A DNA stretch of 64,000 nt from Antitrichia curtipendula. Lineage: Eukaryota; Streptophyta; Bryopsida; Hypnales; Leucodontaceae. The notes beneath the pieces were generated by a model. It was not told where the DNA came from and did not search any database. It saw nothing but the letters and a program-made list of their open reading frames with translations. Position numbers and translations under genes: made by a program. Positions 19,441 to 31,756 of the stretch are shown here, one piece after another (the stretch's first letter is position 1; each line of letters starts with the position of its first letter). The stretch is taken from the NCBI GenBank assembly GCA_951230915.1, contig OX579634.1, forward strand, positions 44,467,570-44,531,569, written 5' to 3'.

Positions 19441-20346
19441 AGGGGCAATTTAAAGGAGAAGGACGATTTTACATCAAACTACTTTATTGCCCCCAATGAG
19501 TTAGCCCTTGAGTTGGCATTCTCATCTCATGTTTTTCTTTTTTTCCGCTTTTGTTTAGTTTAAGTAGAAAATATGGAAAAAAAGTTGTAAAAAGAATGTT
19601 TTAACTATAATTGATAGAAGTCCCTATCAATACAAAGTTTGTTTCTCTAGAAATTTGGAGTGCTAAACCACTCTTATTATTTGCTTTTAGAGTCTGATCT
19701 AGTGTTTAAGAGATAGATTAGGTGTCTCAAAGATGTTAGGAGTTCAAAAGATGTTAGGGGTTTGAGAGATATCTGGTTTAAATATTGCAAGATTCATGTT
19801 AGAGACTAAAATCGTACATGCAAATGCATATGACAAGTTTGACTAAAACAAGAGTTCATAGTCCATTATAGAGATTCTTTTAGTTTTAGATGTCCTAATA
19901 GTTAGTTCATTTAGAGGTCACCATACAATTTGACAAAGTCCTAGAAATTAAATTATACAGAGTACTTTATTAGCATCATTCAAATAATGTAAGATAGAAT
20001 TTAAAGCAATACAAAGATTGATGCGATCGAAAATTGAAGAGAGTTGTAATAGCATAAAAATATGCTAGGAACTCAACAACAAAATTGGTTTATCAAAACT
20101 TCCTTCTAATAATTTATTTTTTCAACGAGATTTAGAAGAAGTGATTAATTTATGCTTTTTCATGAATAGTGCAAAGTAAAAATATTAGCCTACACTTAAG
20201 TTATTCCAATTCTTTTAGATTTTTATGGAATGCAGAAGATGACTCTATGGAAAGTCAACCATTTATATCAATGATGGAAAATTTCTATAAATTACCCAGG
20301 TGGCAGTAAAATCCTACTAAAAATTAGGATATAATGTTTTGTGATA
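19441..20346. other. intergenic stretch, nothing recognised
   Basis: AT-rich, with no open frame of note. A small internal duplication (GATGTTAGGAGTTC / GATGTTAGGGGTTTG, 19732-19765) is visible. Confidence 0.35.
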
Positions 20347-20350
20347 ATAA

Positions 20351-21131
20351 CCCTCAAGTCCCATTGTCCCCTTGGGGGGCAATTTGGAGTTCGGGTAAGT
20401 ACCTACGGGCTGAAATTATATTGTGATTTTCTGAATTTTTTTGAAGACGTGCAGTTTTTTGAGAGGTTCGTGGATATGTAATTTTTTTTATTGAAACCCG
20501 ATGTCGGATGAAAAAGTTATGGGCTTTTTTCGCTCAAACCAAACTCGAGGGGCAGCCTGGTCAGCCACAATTCCATTGACTATGGAAGGGGGCAGGGTTT
20601 GCACTCTGGACCGGAGGCTGAGGGTGGGCAGCGGGTGACGGTCTGGGACGTGCAGTTTTCTGAATTTTTTGAGGACGCCCAAAGAATGGGCTACGAAATC
20701 TCATTGCAAAAAAAAGTATTGTATTGTCATTTTTCACAACATAGTTGCATTGCAAGATTTTTTTTGGAGGTGTTATAAGCCTCCAAATCTGCTGAAAATT
20801 GGTGGACATGTTCCTAACATGATCTAACAGATGTTCAATTTTTAAATTCAAAGTCTGTAGTGCAAAAAATTTCAACAAATGGCAGTCAAAGTCATCTGAA
20901 ATTTCAGGGCAGCACCCAAAAAAACTTTTCCCCGAACTTTGAATGCAATTTTCTTCCAATCCGTACGGTCAAACTTGATGAAATTTTTACCACATGATCT
21001 TAGTCAAGTTAAGTACAACATCTTACGGTTAGATTTTTGAAAAAAGTATTATCCGTTTTTTTGGATGAACGCAGCAAAAATGTCAGTTTTCAGTGGTTTC
21101 TGGCCAGAAAATGGCCTTGGGACTTTAGGGG
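20351..21131 (-). mobile_element. TTAA-family element flanked by ATAA, 781 bp
   Basis: Minus-oriented: right end CCCTCAAGTCCC with the GTCCCCTTGGGGGG hairpin at 20351, left end with TTTCTGGCCAGAAAATGG and GGGACTTTAGGGG at 21131. The flanking 4-mers are ATAA on both sides (20347-20350 and 21132-21135). The segment at 20540-20650 is more GC-rich than the family average. Confidence 0.75.
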
Positions 21132-21308
21132 ATAATGTGCCCTGACAAGTTTCAAGACATTCCAACACAAATAAGTACCTGAAATGGCACCTACATCAAA
21201 ATTAAGCAAAATTAGAAGTATTTGCCGCCTTGATCAATGTATTAGGAGCTTGTGATATCCAATTAAAGTTGAAGAGGAATCTTTCCTTACTTCACAAACC
21301 TTTCCAAA

Positions 21309-21860
21309 CAATGCCAATGCACTGAAAAGAGGTGACAACCTCTTTTCAGTGCATTAGTTCCTCCCCCCCTTTCTCAAAAAAATCACACACTGTTGATTTA
21401 AAAAAACAGAAAAATGTTTCCCCTCCAAGATGCCGTTGATTTCTCAAAAAATCACAAGCTCTTGATCTTTGTGAGATTCAATCCAAGCCGTCCAAATAGG
21501 AATCCAAAATACAATACTGAATACGGATATGGTATAAATATGGAATGGATATGGATACAAGATACGACTTCAATATATTGTACGGGACATAAGATACGGT
21601 TAAAATATGAAATACGAAATACACAATATGTCCCATATCAATTGTCACCCCACCCCCATCTGGAAACTACAAAGTGAGGAGGGGGTTCTTGAAATTTTTT
21701 TAATTTTAATTTAATTTAAAATTAATTTATTAATTTAAATACAAAGGAGAGGGGAGGGTATAAATTTTTTTATTAATTTAAATACAAAGGGGGGAGGGTA
21801 TGTGTTTCAGTGCATTGTGACATAGTTTGTCACACAATGCCAATGCACTGAAAAGTGATT
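21309..21860. repeat. AATGCACTGAAAAG inverted-repeat cluster
   Basis: A nearly perfect palindrome with 18-base arms and a 4-base turn (AATGCACTGAAAAGAGGT ... ACCTCTTTTCAGTGCATT) lies near 21318-21357. The same word recurs near 21806-21858 around a second hairpin (GTGACA...TGTCAC). Between them are dyad-rich ATACGG words (21520-21620) and a tandem ATTTAAATACAAAGG duplication (21735-21795). This looks like a non-autonomous element with palindromic ends, but I could not define ends or target duplication. Confidence 0.5.
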
Positions 21861-22999
21861 GTACTAGCCAGACAGCAATGCATGCTAGTCAAATCCTTTG
21901 GATCATGCAAATTCCATCATTTGATAATTTTACACTTGCTTTGATTTACTGGCTTTTGCTAGCCCAAATGACTTGAAAATATGGGTTAATAGTCCTATAG
22001 GCTAATTTGGGCCTTTCAAAGCCAATGGCGCAAACTTTTTTTTTTTCATTTGGAGCTTTCTCCAAAAGTTATAGAAGGTCCCATTTTAGCTATAAAATAT
22101 ATATTTTCTAATATTAACAATATTGCCATTAAAGACACCACTTATATACCACTAAAGTAATAAAAATGATAAAATAATCAAAAGAAATTCAATATGCATT
22201 AATTATCTTAAATAGATATTGCTCTTGAAACTGCCTTTATGCTTATTGCTCCCTTTTTTTTACAATTCTAACAAATTACTTAACTTTCAACTTAATTTCT
22301 CTTTCTCAAAATCAATTAGTCAATATAGAGTCTCCCTTTGTTTAAAGATATGTAATCTAGATGTCACTTAGACCAACTTTTTAAAGCCCAACATGGGATC
22401 CTAAATGAAGACTTTAGAGTGCTTAGAATTGTTTTTCTCTTCTGTCTTTGTGAGCCTTGGATTCAAACTACACCATATACCCTTGTATTGTGGCGGGATT
22501 GCCACGTCGCCCCTGTGACATGTGTGGGTTTTTCTTTCTAGTTTACTCTTACTTTGGCTTGCTGCCTAGGTTGCGTTATGGCTCAGCACTTGTATTTTTT
22601 CCCTTGCAGTAAAGGTTCCCCTTTCTTGTATCAAAACAAAATAAAACAAAACAACTACATTGCATACCATACATTACTAGCAGGTTTGTCAATAAATATT
22701 TTTTTTAAATGATGCCAATTTTTTTTGGAAATTCACCCCCTATCTTGCCTAGAATTTGAAAATTGCAAATAACCTATTATCCTCTGTAAAACCATTAAAT
22801 GAAGTATCTAGACCTAGCCCAAAGCCTATATTTTATTCAATTTTGAATGATTGCCAAAATAGCCAAAATTACATGTTAGTCTTGATGAACCTTGATTTCC
22901 TACCTTAAATGAATATTCGGCGTTGATGGGATGAACCTGCTACTAAAGTATGGTATGTAGAAAGTGAAATGTAGTGAAGACCACTGAGAGGTTAACCCT
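21861..22999. other. intergenic stretch, nothing recognised
   Basis: AT-rich. A more GC-balanced part near 22480-22620 ends in an ACAAAATAAAACAAAACAA run, which could be the 3' end of an old retro-copy, but no coding sequence supports this. Confidence 0.3.
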
Positions 23000-23003
23000 T
23001 TAA

Positions 23004-23399
23004 CCCCTAAGCGTTCAAACGACCATCTTTTGGTCACTGCCCAACTTCAGGCTGAATTTTCAAGCAGAAAAAAACTTTTTTTCAACTTTTTTATTTTTCA
23101 CTAAAAGATTGGATTGTCTTTCAGTACTTATATTTAAATTTTAGATTGCTTTGGTCAAACAAAAATTATAAGAGAAATAGCACAAAGGTAGAAATTGTAT
23201 TTTTGGTGAATTTTTGAAGTTATATCTTCAAAATTAATTTGAAGAGGATCTAAAAATAATTTTACAATTTTGACCGTACGGATACTTTCTACTTTTCATG
23301 CTTCACATTATCTTCTTTGATGCAAACTTCAAAAAAGTTATAGAACTTATAATTTATAAAAGATTTGTGTTTTGTCCAAACCCCTCGGACTTTCAGGGG
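23004..23399. mobile_element. TTAA-family element, shortest form, 396 bp
   Basis: TTAA at 23000-23003 and 23400-23403 flanks ends CCCCTAAGCG and GACTTTCAGGGG. The interior retains TTGACCGTACGGAT near 23270. It ends about 370 bases before the start codon of the nonaspanin gene and so lies in or next to its promoter. Confidence 0.75.
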
Positions 23400-23769
23400 T
23401 TAAGGACCGTGGATAGGGGGCGGGCAACCCGCTTTTCAGCATGTAATGAGAAAACGGGAATAGCAAAGCCTGTTATGGAAAATCGACTACGGCGGAGTTG
23501 AACCACGGGTTTAGGCCCACCACGGAGACACAACCCCGCGAAGATCGTGGAGAGAACGAATCCCGAGATTAGGGTTTGGTGCTCTCTCTCTCTTTCACCT
23601 TCCCCGCAACTCTGTTGTTGCAGTGTCCCGCTCTCCACACCCTTCACGGGAGTCTTTCCATCTTTGAGTTTCATTTACCTTTCCGTTGGTTTGCTTTGGC
23701 CGTCTCGACTTCCTCACGGCCTGCGAGAAAGCTCCCAATTGCAGCGGCTCTTGGCATCGGTCGGGACCA
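23400..23769 (+). promoter_or_regulatory. promoter and 5' UTR of the nonaspanin gene
   Basis: GC-richer than the surrounding DNA. It has a telo-box-like TTAGGGTTTG (23569-23578) followed directly by a CT-rich tract (GCTCTCTCTCTCTTTC). That pairing is common at plant housekeeping gene starts. Open frames across it are overlapping shadows of the UTR. Confidence 0.55.
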
Positions 23770-26700
23770 ATGGAGCTTCGAGTGTCCGGCTTGGCCGTGC
23801 TCTGCGTCCTTCCTCTCCTCCTCTTCCTGGCGCCTGTCTCCGCTTTCTATTTGCCCGGTGTCGCTCCGATCGATTTCGAAGATGTGCGTTCCCTCTCCTG
23901 TCGGTTTTCTTTTGGTTTTTGAATGTGGTGATCTGGATGTGAGTACTATCTTGGAATTTGTACCATCGAGAGATTGAGTGTTGTGCGAGGTGGTTCTGTT
24001 TGAGCTAGATCTGAAGACTCTGGCTGGATTAGATCTTGGGTTTCGGAGTTGGTTCCGTGTTTGCCTGCTGTATGACCGGATTGTTAGTTTACCTCGTCGA
24101 ATTGTGTTAGTGTCAAGGGCTGAGAGTATTTTCTGTTCCTAGTATGGTTTGAATATTCTTGTTAGCTAACTAATGACGATTTCAGCGAATCAGCGAATGC
24201 ATTATTTGGATACTGTGTTCTTGAGTTACATGAGTTCGAAATTTAATTGGTAGGTGATACACGAGGTCTGGTGTTGAGGTTGTGCACATTCTCAAAATCA
24301 ATTTGTACTCAGGGTGCAAGATTTGGAGTGTAGTATTTAGGTAGGTGTCACAACTTCTTGTGGTTACCATCGTGCAAGAATTTGCATATTTTTGTAAATC
24401 TTGTGAAAATGGAGAGACTTTTCTAGCCGAAATTGGAAGTGAATTTGATGTTTTAAGTTTTGTGAATTCATCTACTGGCATTGACCCTCTGTTTATGTTG
24501 CTGAGGGGTTTTAGCACTATAGAACCTGAAGTTCAAAGTATTAAGATTGGGCCGCAAATCAGTCTGAAGGTCTTACCAAAAGAATTTCAACAAGCCTAAA
24601 TGCATTTTTAATTCCTCACCTTGAGCGTTTGAAGTTGCGAAGCTCCTTCTTTTGAGGTTTTGAGTTTTTCAGTGATTTCTCCCTCAATATGCAATCTCAA
24701 ATTTTGAGTTGATATCAAATTAATGAATTTGTAATGGGTAATCTTGTGAAGAGGATTTTGAAGAGTATATGCGTGCAGAATTGAGAACTTAATGGTTGAG
24801 TAAAAATCTGGCTTGGTATTGTGTATGTGTATGGTAGGGTTTTGTAGTACCAAAAGCCATCCATTTTAATCTACTTGATGTGTGACCTATTTTGTCTATT
24901 TTTTGTGTAATTCCTAGGACGATATGGACCTCGAGGCTCACCAAATTACAAAGTGCCGTCTGATGTACTTTGGTTTAAATGTGATGTGGAAAGATTCAGC
25001 TTTGGACATTGTTTTTCCTCCGAGTTACCAAAAGCAGATGTCACTTGCTTTTGGCAGCCAGAAGAAAAAGACACTACTTTTGGTCCTTGACTATTTTGAG
25101 TTGATGATTAAAGTGTCTTTGGTTAAGAGAGTATTTAACTCTTGTTGTACTACTTATCGTATTTTCTACGTTAATTTGATTGATCCTACCTCGACTTTAC
25201 GAACGTCGATTTTATCTGGCTTTGCAGGGAGTGGAGGTGATTGTAAAAGTGAACAAGTTGTCGTCCATCAAGACTCAATTGCCTTATGACTACTACTCGC
25301 TTGATTACTGCAAGCCTACGAAGATTGTGAACAATGCTGAGAATTTGGGAGAGGTTCTTCGAGGCGACCGCATTGAGAATTCGCCTTACGTTGTACGTAA
25401 TATTTGAGTCTTATTGTTTCTGCACATATTATTTTCGCAATGTTAATCTAGGCTTCTTGAATTTCAGGCTCTTCATAAGTCGCGCACATGTTGCATTGTG
25501 GAGCACAATATTTAATTCCCCTTCTCACATAATTGTCAATGTCCTGTAATTAGAGTTCAAATTTTGAGATCGAGGTGTGCCTACGCTCAAGTACTGTGAA
25601 GCAGCGTTTAGAATATTACAGAAACTTTAATGTGATACTTGTATCAACAATTTCCAATACTTTGTAAATTATGTCTCACTGAAGCTGGTGGTTGTGTGGT
25701 TCGCAGTTCCAAATGAAATATGATCAAAGTTGCAAAATTTTGTGTTCTAAGAAAAATTTGTCAAAAGGAGCAATCAAGAACTTCAAAGAGAAAATCGACG
25801 AAGACTACCGCGTGAACATGTAAGTGCTTTGTTGATTACAATCCTTTCAAATCTTGTATTTAATGGCTGCTTTAAATACTACTGAGTGAATACCCCTAGA
25901 ATAGTCAACTATCATATAATTCTCTGACCTTTAAATTCTCAGGATTCTGGACAATCTGCCAGTAGCTGAGAAGCGGCCACATACACTAAGTCCGACTGGA
26001 CAGACCTATGATCCTGGGTATCCTGTCGGTTTCAAGGCGTCATATCAGAAGGTTAGTGTTCTGTTATTGAGATGTCAGCACCTGTTGTCATCTTAGCATA
26101 ATTTATCTTTACTACTCGAATAATTTATGACTAAGTACAGCAATTGCCTTTGCAGGGTGGTGAACTGAAGTATTTCATATACAACCATCTTGCCTTCACT
26201 GTGCTATATCATCAAGATATCGGATCTGATGTCTCACGTATTGTTGGATTTGAGGTCAAACCGTACAGGTGGGGTGAAAGTTTAGGGACTGTGCTGAGTA
26301 GTTCGTTTGAATTCCGAGTGAAGAACTTCTTTTAATTTTTTGAGTTCTCTTTGTTTCCGATTGTCGTTCGGTTTAACTCTATCAGTTTTATTGTGTTTTT
26401 TAATTGCCTGCTAACCATAAGAACTTTTCTAAGGATTGATTCTTGTGTCTGGCGGTAAACTACAGTGTAAAACACAGCTATGAGCGCTGGGAGAAAACGG
26501 ACACAAAGTTGACAACCTGCAACCCAAATAAAAGAATCTTCGTGACAACAGATAAGGCACCTCAAGAGATAGACGAAAGCCAAGAAATCGTTTTCACGTA
26601 CGATGTATCATTTAAGGTAGCGAGTCAATCCATTTGTAATTCCATACATGGAGATTCATATGATTGCAGAGATCTCTTCTAACGAATTGTCCCCATACTT

Positions 26701-27864
26701 TTGCAGCTAAGTGATGTGAAATGGGCCTCTCGCTGGGATACATATCTGCTCATGTTGGATACCCAGATCCATTGGTTCTCAATCATCAACTCCCTTATGA
26801 TTGTCTTATTCCTATCTGGCATGGTTGCGATGATCATGATGCGCACTCTCCTGAGAGATATCTCCAGATACAACCAGCTGGAGAGCGTGGAAGAGGCGCA
26901 AGAAGAGACTGGATGGAAGCTGGTTCATGGAGATGTATTCAGGCCCCCAACAAAATCAGGCCTGCTGTGTGTTTACGTGGGTACGGGTGTGCAGTTTTTT
27001 GGAATGGTAGTCGTGACGATGATCTTCGCTCTACTAGGATTTCTCTCCCCTGCTAATCGTGGAGGATTGATGACGGCCATGTTGCTTCTGTGGGTCTTCA
27101 TGGGGTTGTTCGCTGGGTATGCATCCTCACGTATGTACAAGATGTTCAAGGGTACCAACTGGAAGCGGAACACATTGCGGACGGCATTCACTTTCCCTGG
27201 AGTAGTGTTTGTGATCTTTTTCATTTTGAATGCGCTCATCTGGGGTGAGAAGTCATCAGGAGCAGTACCATTTGGGACGATGTTTGTGCTCATGTTCTTA
27301 TGGTTTGGTATCTCGGTACCACTGGTCTTCATTGGGAGCTACTTTGGGTTCAAGCAGTCAGCAATTGAAGACCCGGTCCGGACGAACAAGATTCCACGAC
27401 AGATCCCTGAACAGCCGTGGTACATGCAACCCATGTTTTCCATTCTCATTGGAGGGGTATTACCATTTGGTGCGGTGTTTATCGAGCTCTTCTTCATCTT
27501 GACATCCATCTGGTTGCACCAATTCTATTACATCTTTGGGTTTCTGTTCCTGGTGTTTTTGATATTGCTGGTGACGTGTGCGGAGATCACCATAGTGCTG
27601 TGCTACTTCCAGCTCTGCAGCGAAGACTACAACTGGTGGTGGAGGGCGTACCTGACTTCGGGTTCGTCTGCGGTTTATTTGTTCCTGTATGCAGCATTCT
27701 ATTTCTTCAAGAATTTGGAGATCACCAAGGTAGTTTCAGGGATCATGTACTTTGGGTACATGGGGATCATTTCGTATGCATTTTTTGTGCTGACAGGGAC
27801 GATAGGGTTCTATGCCTGCTACTGGTTCGTACGGGTGATCTATGCATCAGTAAAGATAGACTAG
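23770..27864 (+). CDS. TM9SF: transmembrane 9 superfamily protein (nonaspanin), 640 aa, seven exons
   Basis: Exons 23770-23883, 25228-25392, 25707-25819, 25943-26051, 26156-26268, 26466-26616 and 26707-27864. All junctions are GT-AG and the joined frame is open for 640 codons. A signal peptide (about residues 1-25, ending VSA) is followed by [11 protein letters not shown], a family hallmark of mature TM9 proteins. The lumenal domain carries [19 protein letters not shown] and [26 protein letters not shown] precedes the first of about nine membrane segments (residues about 275-635), all but the beginning in the last exon. The C-terminus ends in KID, fitting the KXD/E signal that keeps plant TM9 proteins in the Golgi by COPI binding. 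Family members act in endosome/Golgi trafficking. Intron 1 (1.3 kb) contains chance ORFs only. Confidence 0.93.
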
Positions 27865-29252
27865 GAGGGATGCAAAAACAGGGGTTGGGGGAAGTATGTG
27901 GTACTTGTACAGTCTTTTCCGCTTGGCGGGCAGCACCAAGAACTGAATCAACAAGGTTGAAATGTTGAAATTTCGCATATTTGAGGGTGGTTGGGAGCAT
28001 CTTAGAAGTCGAATCATGGGAAGACTCCAGATGGTTGTTCTTAGAAAGATTATTTTCCATGATACGAAGCTGCAGGGGCTCTACTTGATTTGTACTAATC
28101 AGGTTCATGGGTGCGTGGTTGACATTTTGTTCTTGTGCTTTATCGGTAGTACTCGTAATAGAAGTGGGCTGCAATTCTTTATATGTAGTCCAGTAGGATA
28201 TAAGTGTTGGCAGTTAGTCCTTCCTTTAGTTGCAGCTGGGCTGCGACGCTGACAGGACAAAAATCTCTTCTGGTCTCACTTAGTCTGTCCCAATCTAGGT
28301 GGGAATATTTTTCATTTTTAACTGCCCTTGATTCCTCCCGAACTTTTGAGGATTGGTTGCCGAATCATTGACGAGGTATTGCTTATTGTGGAATTGTTGT
28401 GCGCTGCCTACCTTTGCCTATCTTCTGCGTGATATTGCTATTGTACTGTACAAAACTTGTGACTGAGTGCCTGAGTCTTGTGTTAGGAAGTTATAATTAA
28501 AAGATTCATTAAGAGGTTGTACATTCTGTTGATATAGAATAGTATGGCGTCTGTCATTGCCACAGTTTCTATGGGCCAACGTGTGGCAAATCCGATTTTT
28601 TATGGTGAAATTGAGGTAGGCATTCCTAAAACCAACATAAAACCATCACAATGTACCACAATCATACTTTTAGGGGACTTTTAATGTATGATTGGTACAT
28701 AATGTGTGTTTTAGGTGGACATACATCCTCTTCAAAAGTTTTTATAATGGTGTCTAAATGTATTGAACAATCTAATTGTTTCAATCTTCACGTGGTATAT
28801 TAAATGGATATAAATTATATGTCAAAAGGTATGTGTGCCTGTAATCATCATTGCATTATTGCTCCTAATCTGACATCTATAATTAGAGTAGTACGTGACA
28901 GAATGTAACATCTACATCCAGAGCAAAAGAAACAATGAATCCTAGATATAGTAAAACCTAGATATTGATGGCACATAATGTAAACATTTTAAACATGAGA
29001 GTGTAGTATTGAGTTGGTACACCTACATATCATTTTTTGATATTTCATAATTTAATCATGTGGTATTGTCTAAGTGATGCTTGCAATTGTGTAAATCTCC
29101 AATGATATCCAATAAAAATAATTTTTGTTTAATAAGAATAAATATGCTCAATTACTACTATACTAATAATGATATTCAATGATATGTTATATTTAGTGTA
29201 ACTTACCCTTTCACATAATTCATTCTAATTCTCATTTAGTTAGCAATAGTGA
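27865..29252. other. 3' UTR and intergenic stretch
   Basis: The first several hundred bases (to roughly 28500) keep the composition of transcribed sequence and are probably the 3' UTR of the nonaspanin gene; short frames there are not convincing genes. From about 28600 the sequence is AT-rich with nothing recognised. Confidence 0.4.
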
Positions 29253-29463
29253 CAGTACAAGAGAAAGGAGTGTTTTAAGTGTATTTTTAATTATAGTCCT
29301 AGAAATAAGATAGTAAGTAATGACCTTTATGAAGATTTTCAGTAAAAATACATGTATTTTTAGTAAATTTTTACTGAAAATCTCCATAAAAGTCATTACT
29401 TACTATCTTATCTCTAGGACTATACTTAAAAACACGCTTAAAACACCCCTTTTTCTTGTAGTG
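29253..29463. mobile_element. CACTA-type MITE, near-perfect palindrome, 211 bp
   Basis: The right end, read inward, is CACTACAAGAAAAAGG, the usual plant CACTA terminus. The left end is CAGTACAAGAGAAAGG (two changes). Arms of about 95 bases are complementary almost throughout (GTCCTAGAAATAAGATAG against CTATCTTATCTCTAGGAC). Flanks TGA / TAA could be a worn 3-bp duplication. A transcript would form one long hairpin. Confidence 0.75.
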
Positions 29464-30860
29464 TAATGAGGATGACATTTAGTATTGGTAATATTAGTCG
29501 TATTTTTGACATTTAGTGCACTACATGTCAACATGAACACTACTAAAAATTACAATAGTATTCACATTAACATTTAGTGTTGGTAACACTAGTGTTGATA
29601 ACATTTAGTGTTAGAGTTTGTAATTTATATTACAAACAATAAATATCATTATTAGTGTAATGGGGTGATGAGTGAAAAAATGATACATTTAACCCGTTTC
29701 AAGTCTATGTCAATCGTGGTGAATGCATGAACCTAGCTAATCAAACCTACATAGCATTTACATTATACTAAAAGATGGAAGTTTGCATCTTTTAGTATGA
29801 TGTAAAGTCTCCTAACCACTCTTAGATATATTTTTTAATATCTATTTTTTTAATCATAAATGCTATTAGTCTTGTAGTTGAAGTGTTCAATAATACAACA
29901 TTTGACCTCTAAAATTTTTTACAACCACATTGTATTTTTTGAAGTTTGGTCAGTTGTTGTGGTTTAACTTTTGAATTCTTCGTGCCTACAATTTTCATTT
30001 TGGAATGTACATTTTTATACAAATCCAAAAATATATTTTGCATGCACATGCAAATTGTGATGCATTTTTTTTAAAAATTTGAGTGATTTAGCCTCAAAAA
30101 TTCAAATTATGTAAGTATTGAAGGACTTGTGAAGAAATTGATACTTGGTAGTTTTTTGACACATGAGGATCTTCTTTGTTGAGGGCAATGGCATGAAAAA
30201 TCATGTTTTGGGGCCATAAAATTTGTGTTTTAGAATTTTTTTTCAATTTGTGTTTATTTTTTACTTTTTGTTGTTGCAATGCAATACTCCACTATTCAAT
30301 TGTAGAAAAAGGCATTTTGAAATTTTTAATGAATTTATTGATGTTTTTTAATGTTTTATTCTTTTCAAAGGGGTCATAGTAATGCAAGGGTTCTAAAGTT
30401 TTTCACAAAGTGGATTCATGTTTTGATTTTAAATATACTAGTTCCCAACCCTAGCATTTACATCATACTAAAAGATACAAACTAAGTTCAACGTTGTCTA
30501 ATTCTCATTGAATTTTGAAGTTGAGATCCCCCCATGGATACACAGTGAAAAAATTTACTTTCTACTTTGACATAGTAGATCTCACAATTGGTAAGAAATT
30601 TGAGTTAAAAAAAAAATTGTACATGTTTTTCATGAAGTAGAAATTAAGATCTTGTAGTTACAATTGTCATAGTTTTTTAAAAAATTCATGGAAAAATCTT
30701 GACAAAAAAGTGACCACTTTCAACATTTTTTGGGCTCAAAATGCCAAAGGGGTTAACTCAGTGCTTTACAGATTACACACATTATTAGGGACCAAATGTG
30801 ACTTCAAGACCTTTGAAAGGTTAAATCCTTGTGAAAATGAATTTTGGAGGGTCTTTCTAA
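29464..30860. repeat. intergenic stretch with hairpin and related motif
   Basis: Repeated ACATTTAGTGTTGG words occur at 29560-29620. A hairpin (ACTAAAAGATGGAAGTTTGC, then its complementary arm) lies at 29768-29805. A related half-copy (GCATTTACATCATACTAAAA) lies at 30455, so the two may bound an old element of about 0.7 kb. No gene seen. Confidence 0.4.
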
Positions 30861-30862
30861 TA

Positions 30863-30926
30863 CTCACTCCGTTTGAAAATAGTGTATCCAATCTCAGTGG
30901 TGATACACTCTATTTCCAAACAGGGG
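30863..30926. mobile_element. very short Stowaway-like MITE, 64 bp
   Basis: CTCACTCCGTTTGAAAATAG pairs with an inverted CTATTTCCAAACAGGGG. TA flanks both sides (30861-30862 and 30927-30928). The ends resemble the Stowaway consensus CTCCCTCCGT. Almost nothing lies between the arms. Confidence 0.65.
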
Positions 30927-30980
30927 TAGAGATAGCTTTAAAAACTCAATAGATTATAGAGAGACTACACTATTTTATCC

Positions 30981-31282
30981 TACTACACTAAAATTGGTAA
31001 ATAGTGTTGGCTACACTAATTGTCAACAATAACACTAATTGTGATTTGCAAGGTTAGTGTTAGAACATTATTTACCAATTCTAACACTATTTTAGCTCTA
31101 TAGTAAAAATTTTGACGACAAGAAGCGGAAATTAGAATTTCCCAGGGAAGGGCCAGAGTTTGATGGCGGGAGTTAAGTGCCCCTACACTATTTACACGTA
31201 AGTTGAAAAATAGTGTTGGGGGTAAAAAATAGGGAACAACACTAATTATCATCCAACACTATTTACCAATTTTAATGTAGTG
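30981..31282. mobile_element. CACTA-like MITE upstream of the complex I gene
   Basis: Right end read inward CACTACATTAAAATTGG, left end TACTACACTAAAATTGG (first base changed). The inverted block TTGGTAAATAGTGTTGG is present at both ends and again inside in both orientations. No clear 3-bp duplication. It ends about 475 bases before the complex I start codon. Confidence 0.6.
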
Positions 31283-31756
31283 CATGCTAGAGTGCATGTG
31301 ATACTAATTAAGCAAAGCCACACCACTTATAAAATAATTAAATTACATTAAAGAGTAAAATACTACCAATTTCCACAATTAACTAGTTTGTACCCTCACA
31401 ACTATAAGTAAACTTTTGAGAGCCGGTTGCATTAAACTCCTTGAAACAATTTTTAGTAAAATTTAGGAGGAGGAAAAAAATGGAATTGGTGCCAAAAGTA
31501 CGGGACGGAATCAGTTTAGCTTTATGCTAGAAATCGAGAAATTGACGTGAGGGTGGCACTCCAGAACCCTACTCTGAAAACTACGCAAAGCACGGAGGTG
31601 GAACATTCATCCAAATCCCCAAATCATTCATCCAAAACGGGGCCCTTCTCTCTGTCTTCGTCACCGCGCTTTTCCTTCCCATGCGTTTTTTCTCCTTCAC
31701 TCCGTGTCCACTCTGTTTTCTACGGTACAATATTTGTGTTTTCTGGTGTTGCAGCA

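Noticed and set aside
24182..25289. ORFs on both strands inside intron 1 of the nonaspanin gene, including one starting [11 protein letters not shown]
   Set aside because: The flanking exons join in frame into a canonical TM9 sequence without them, and they resemble nothing.
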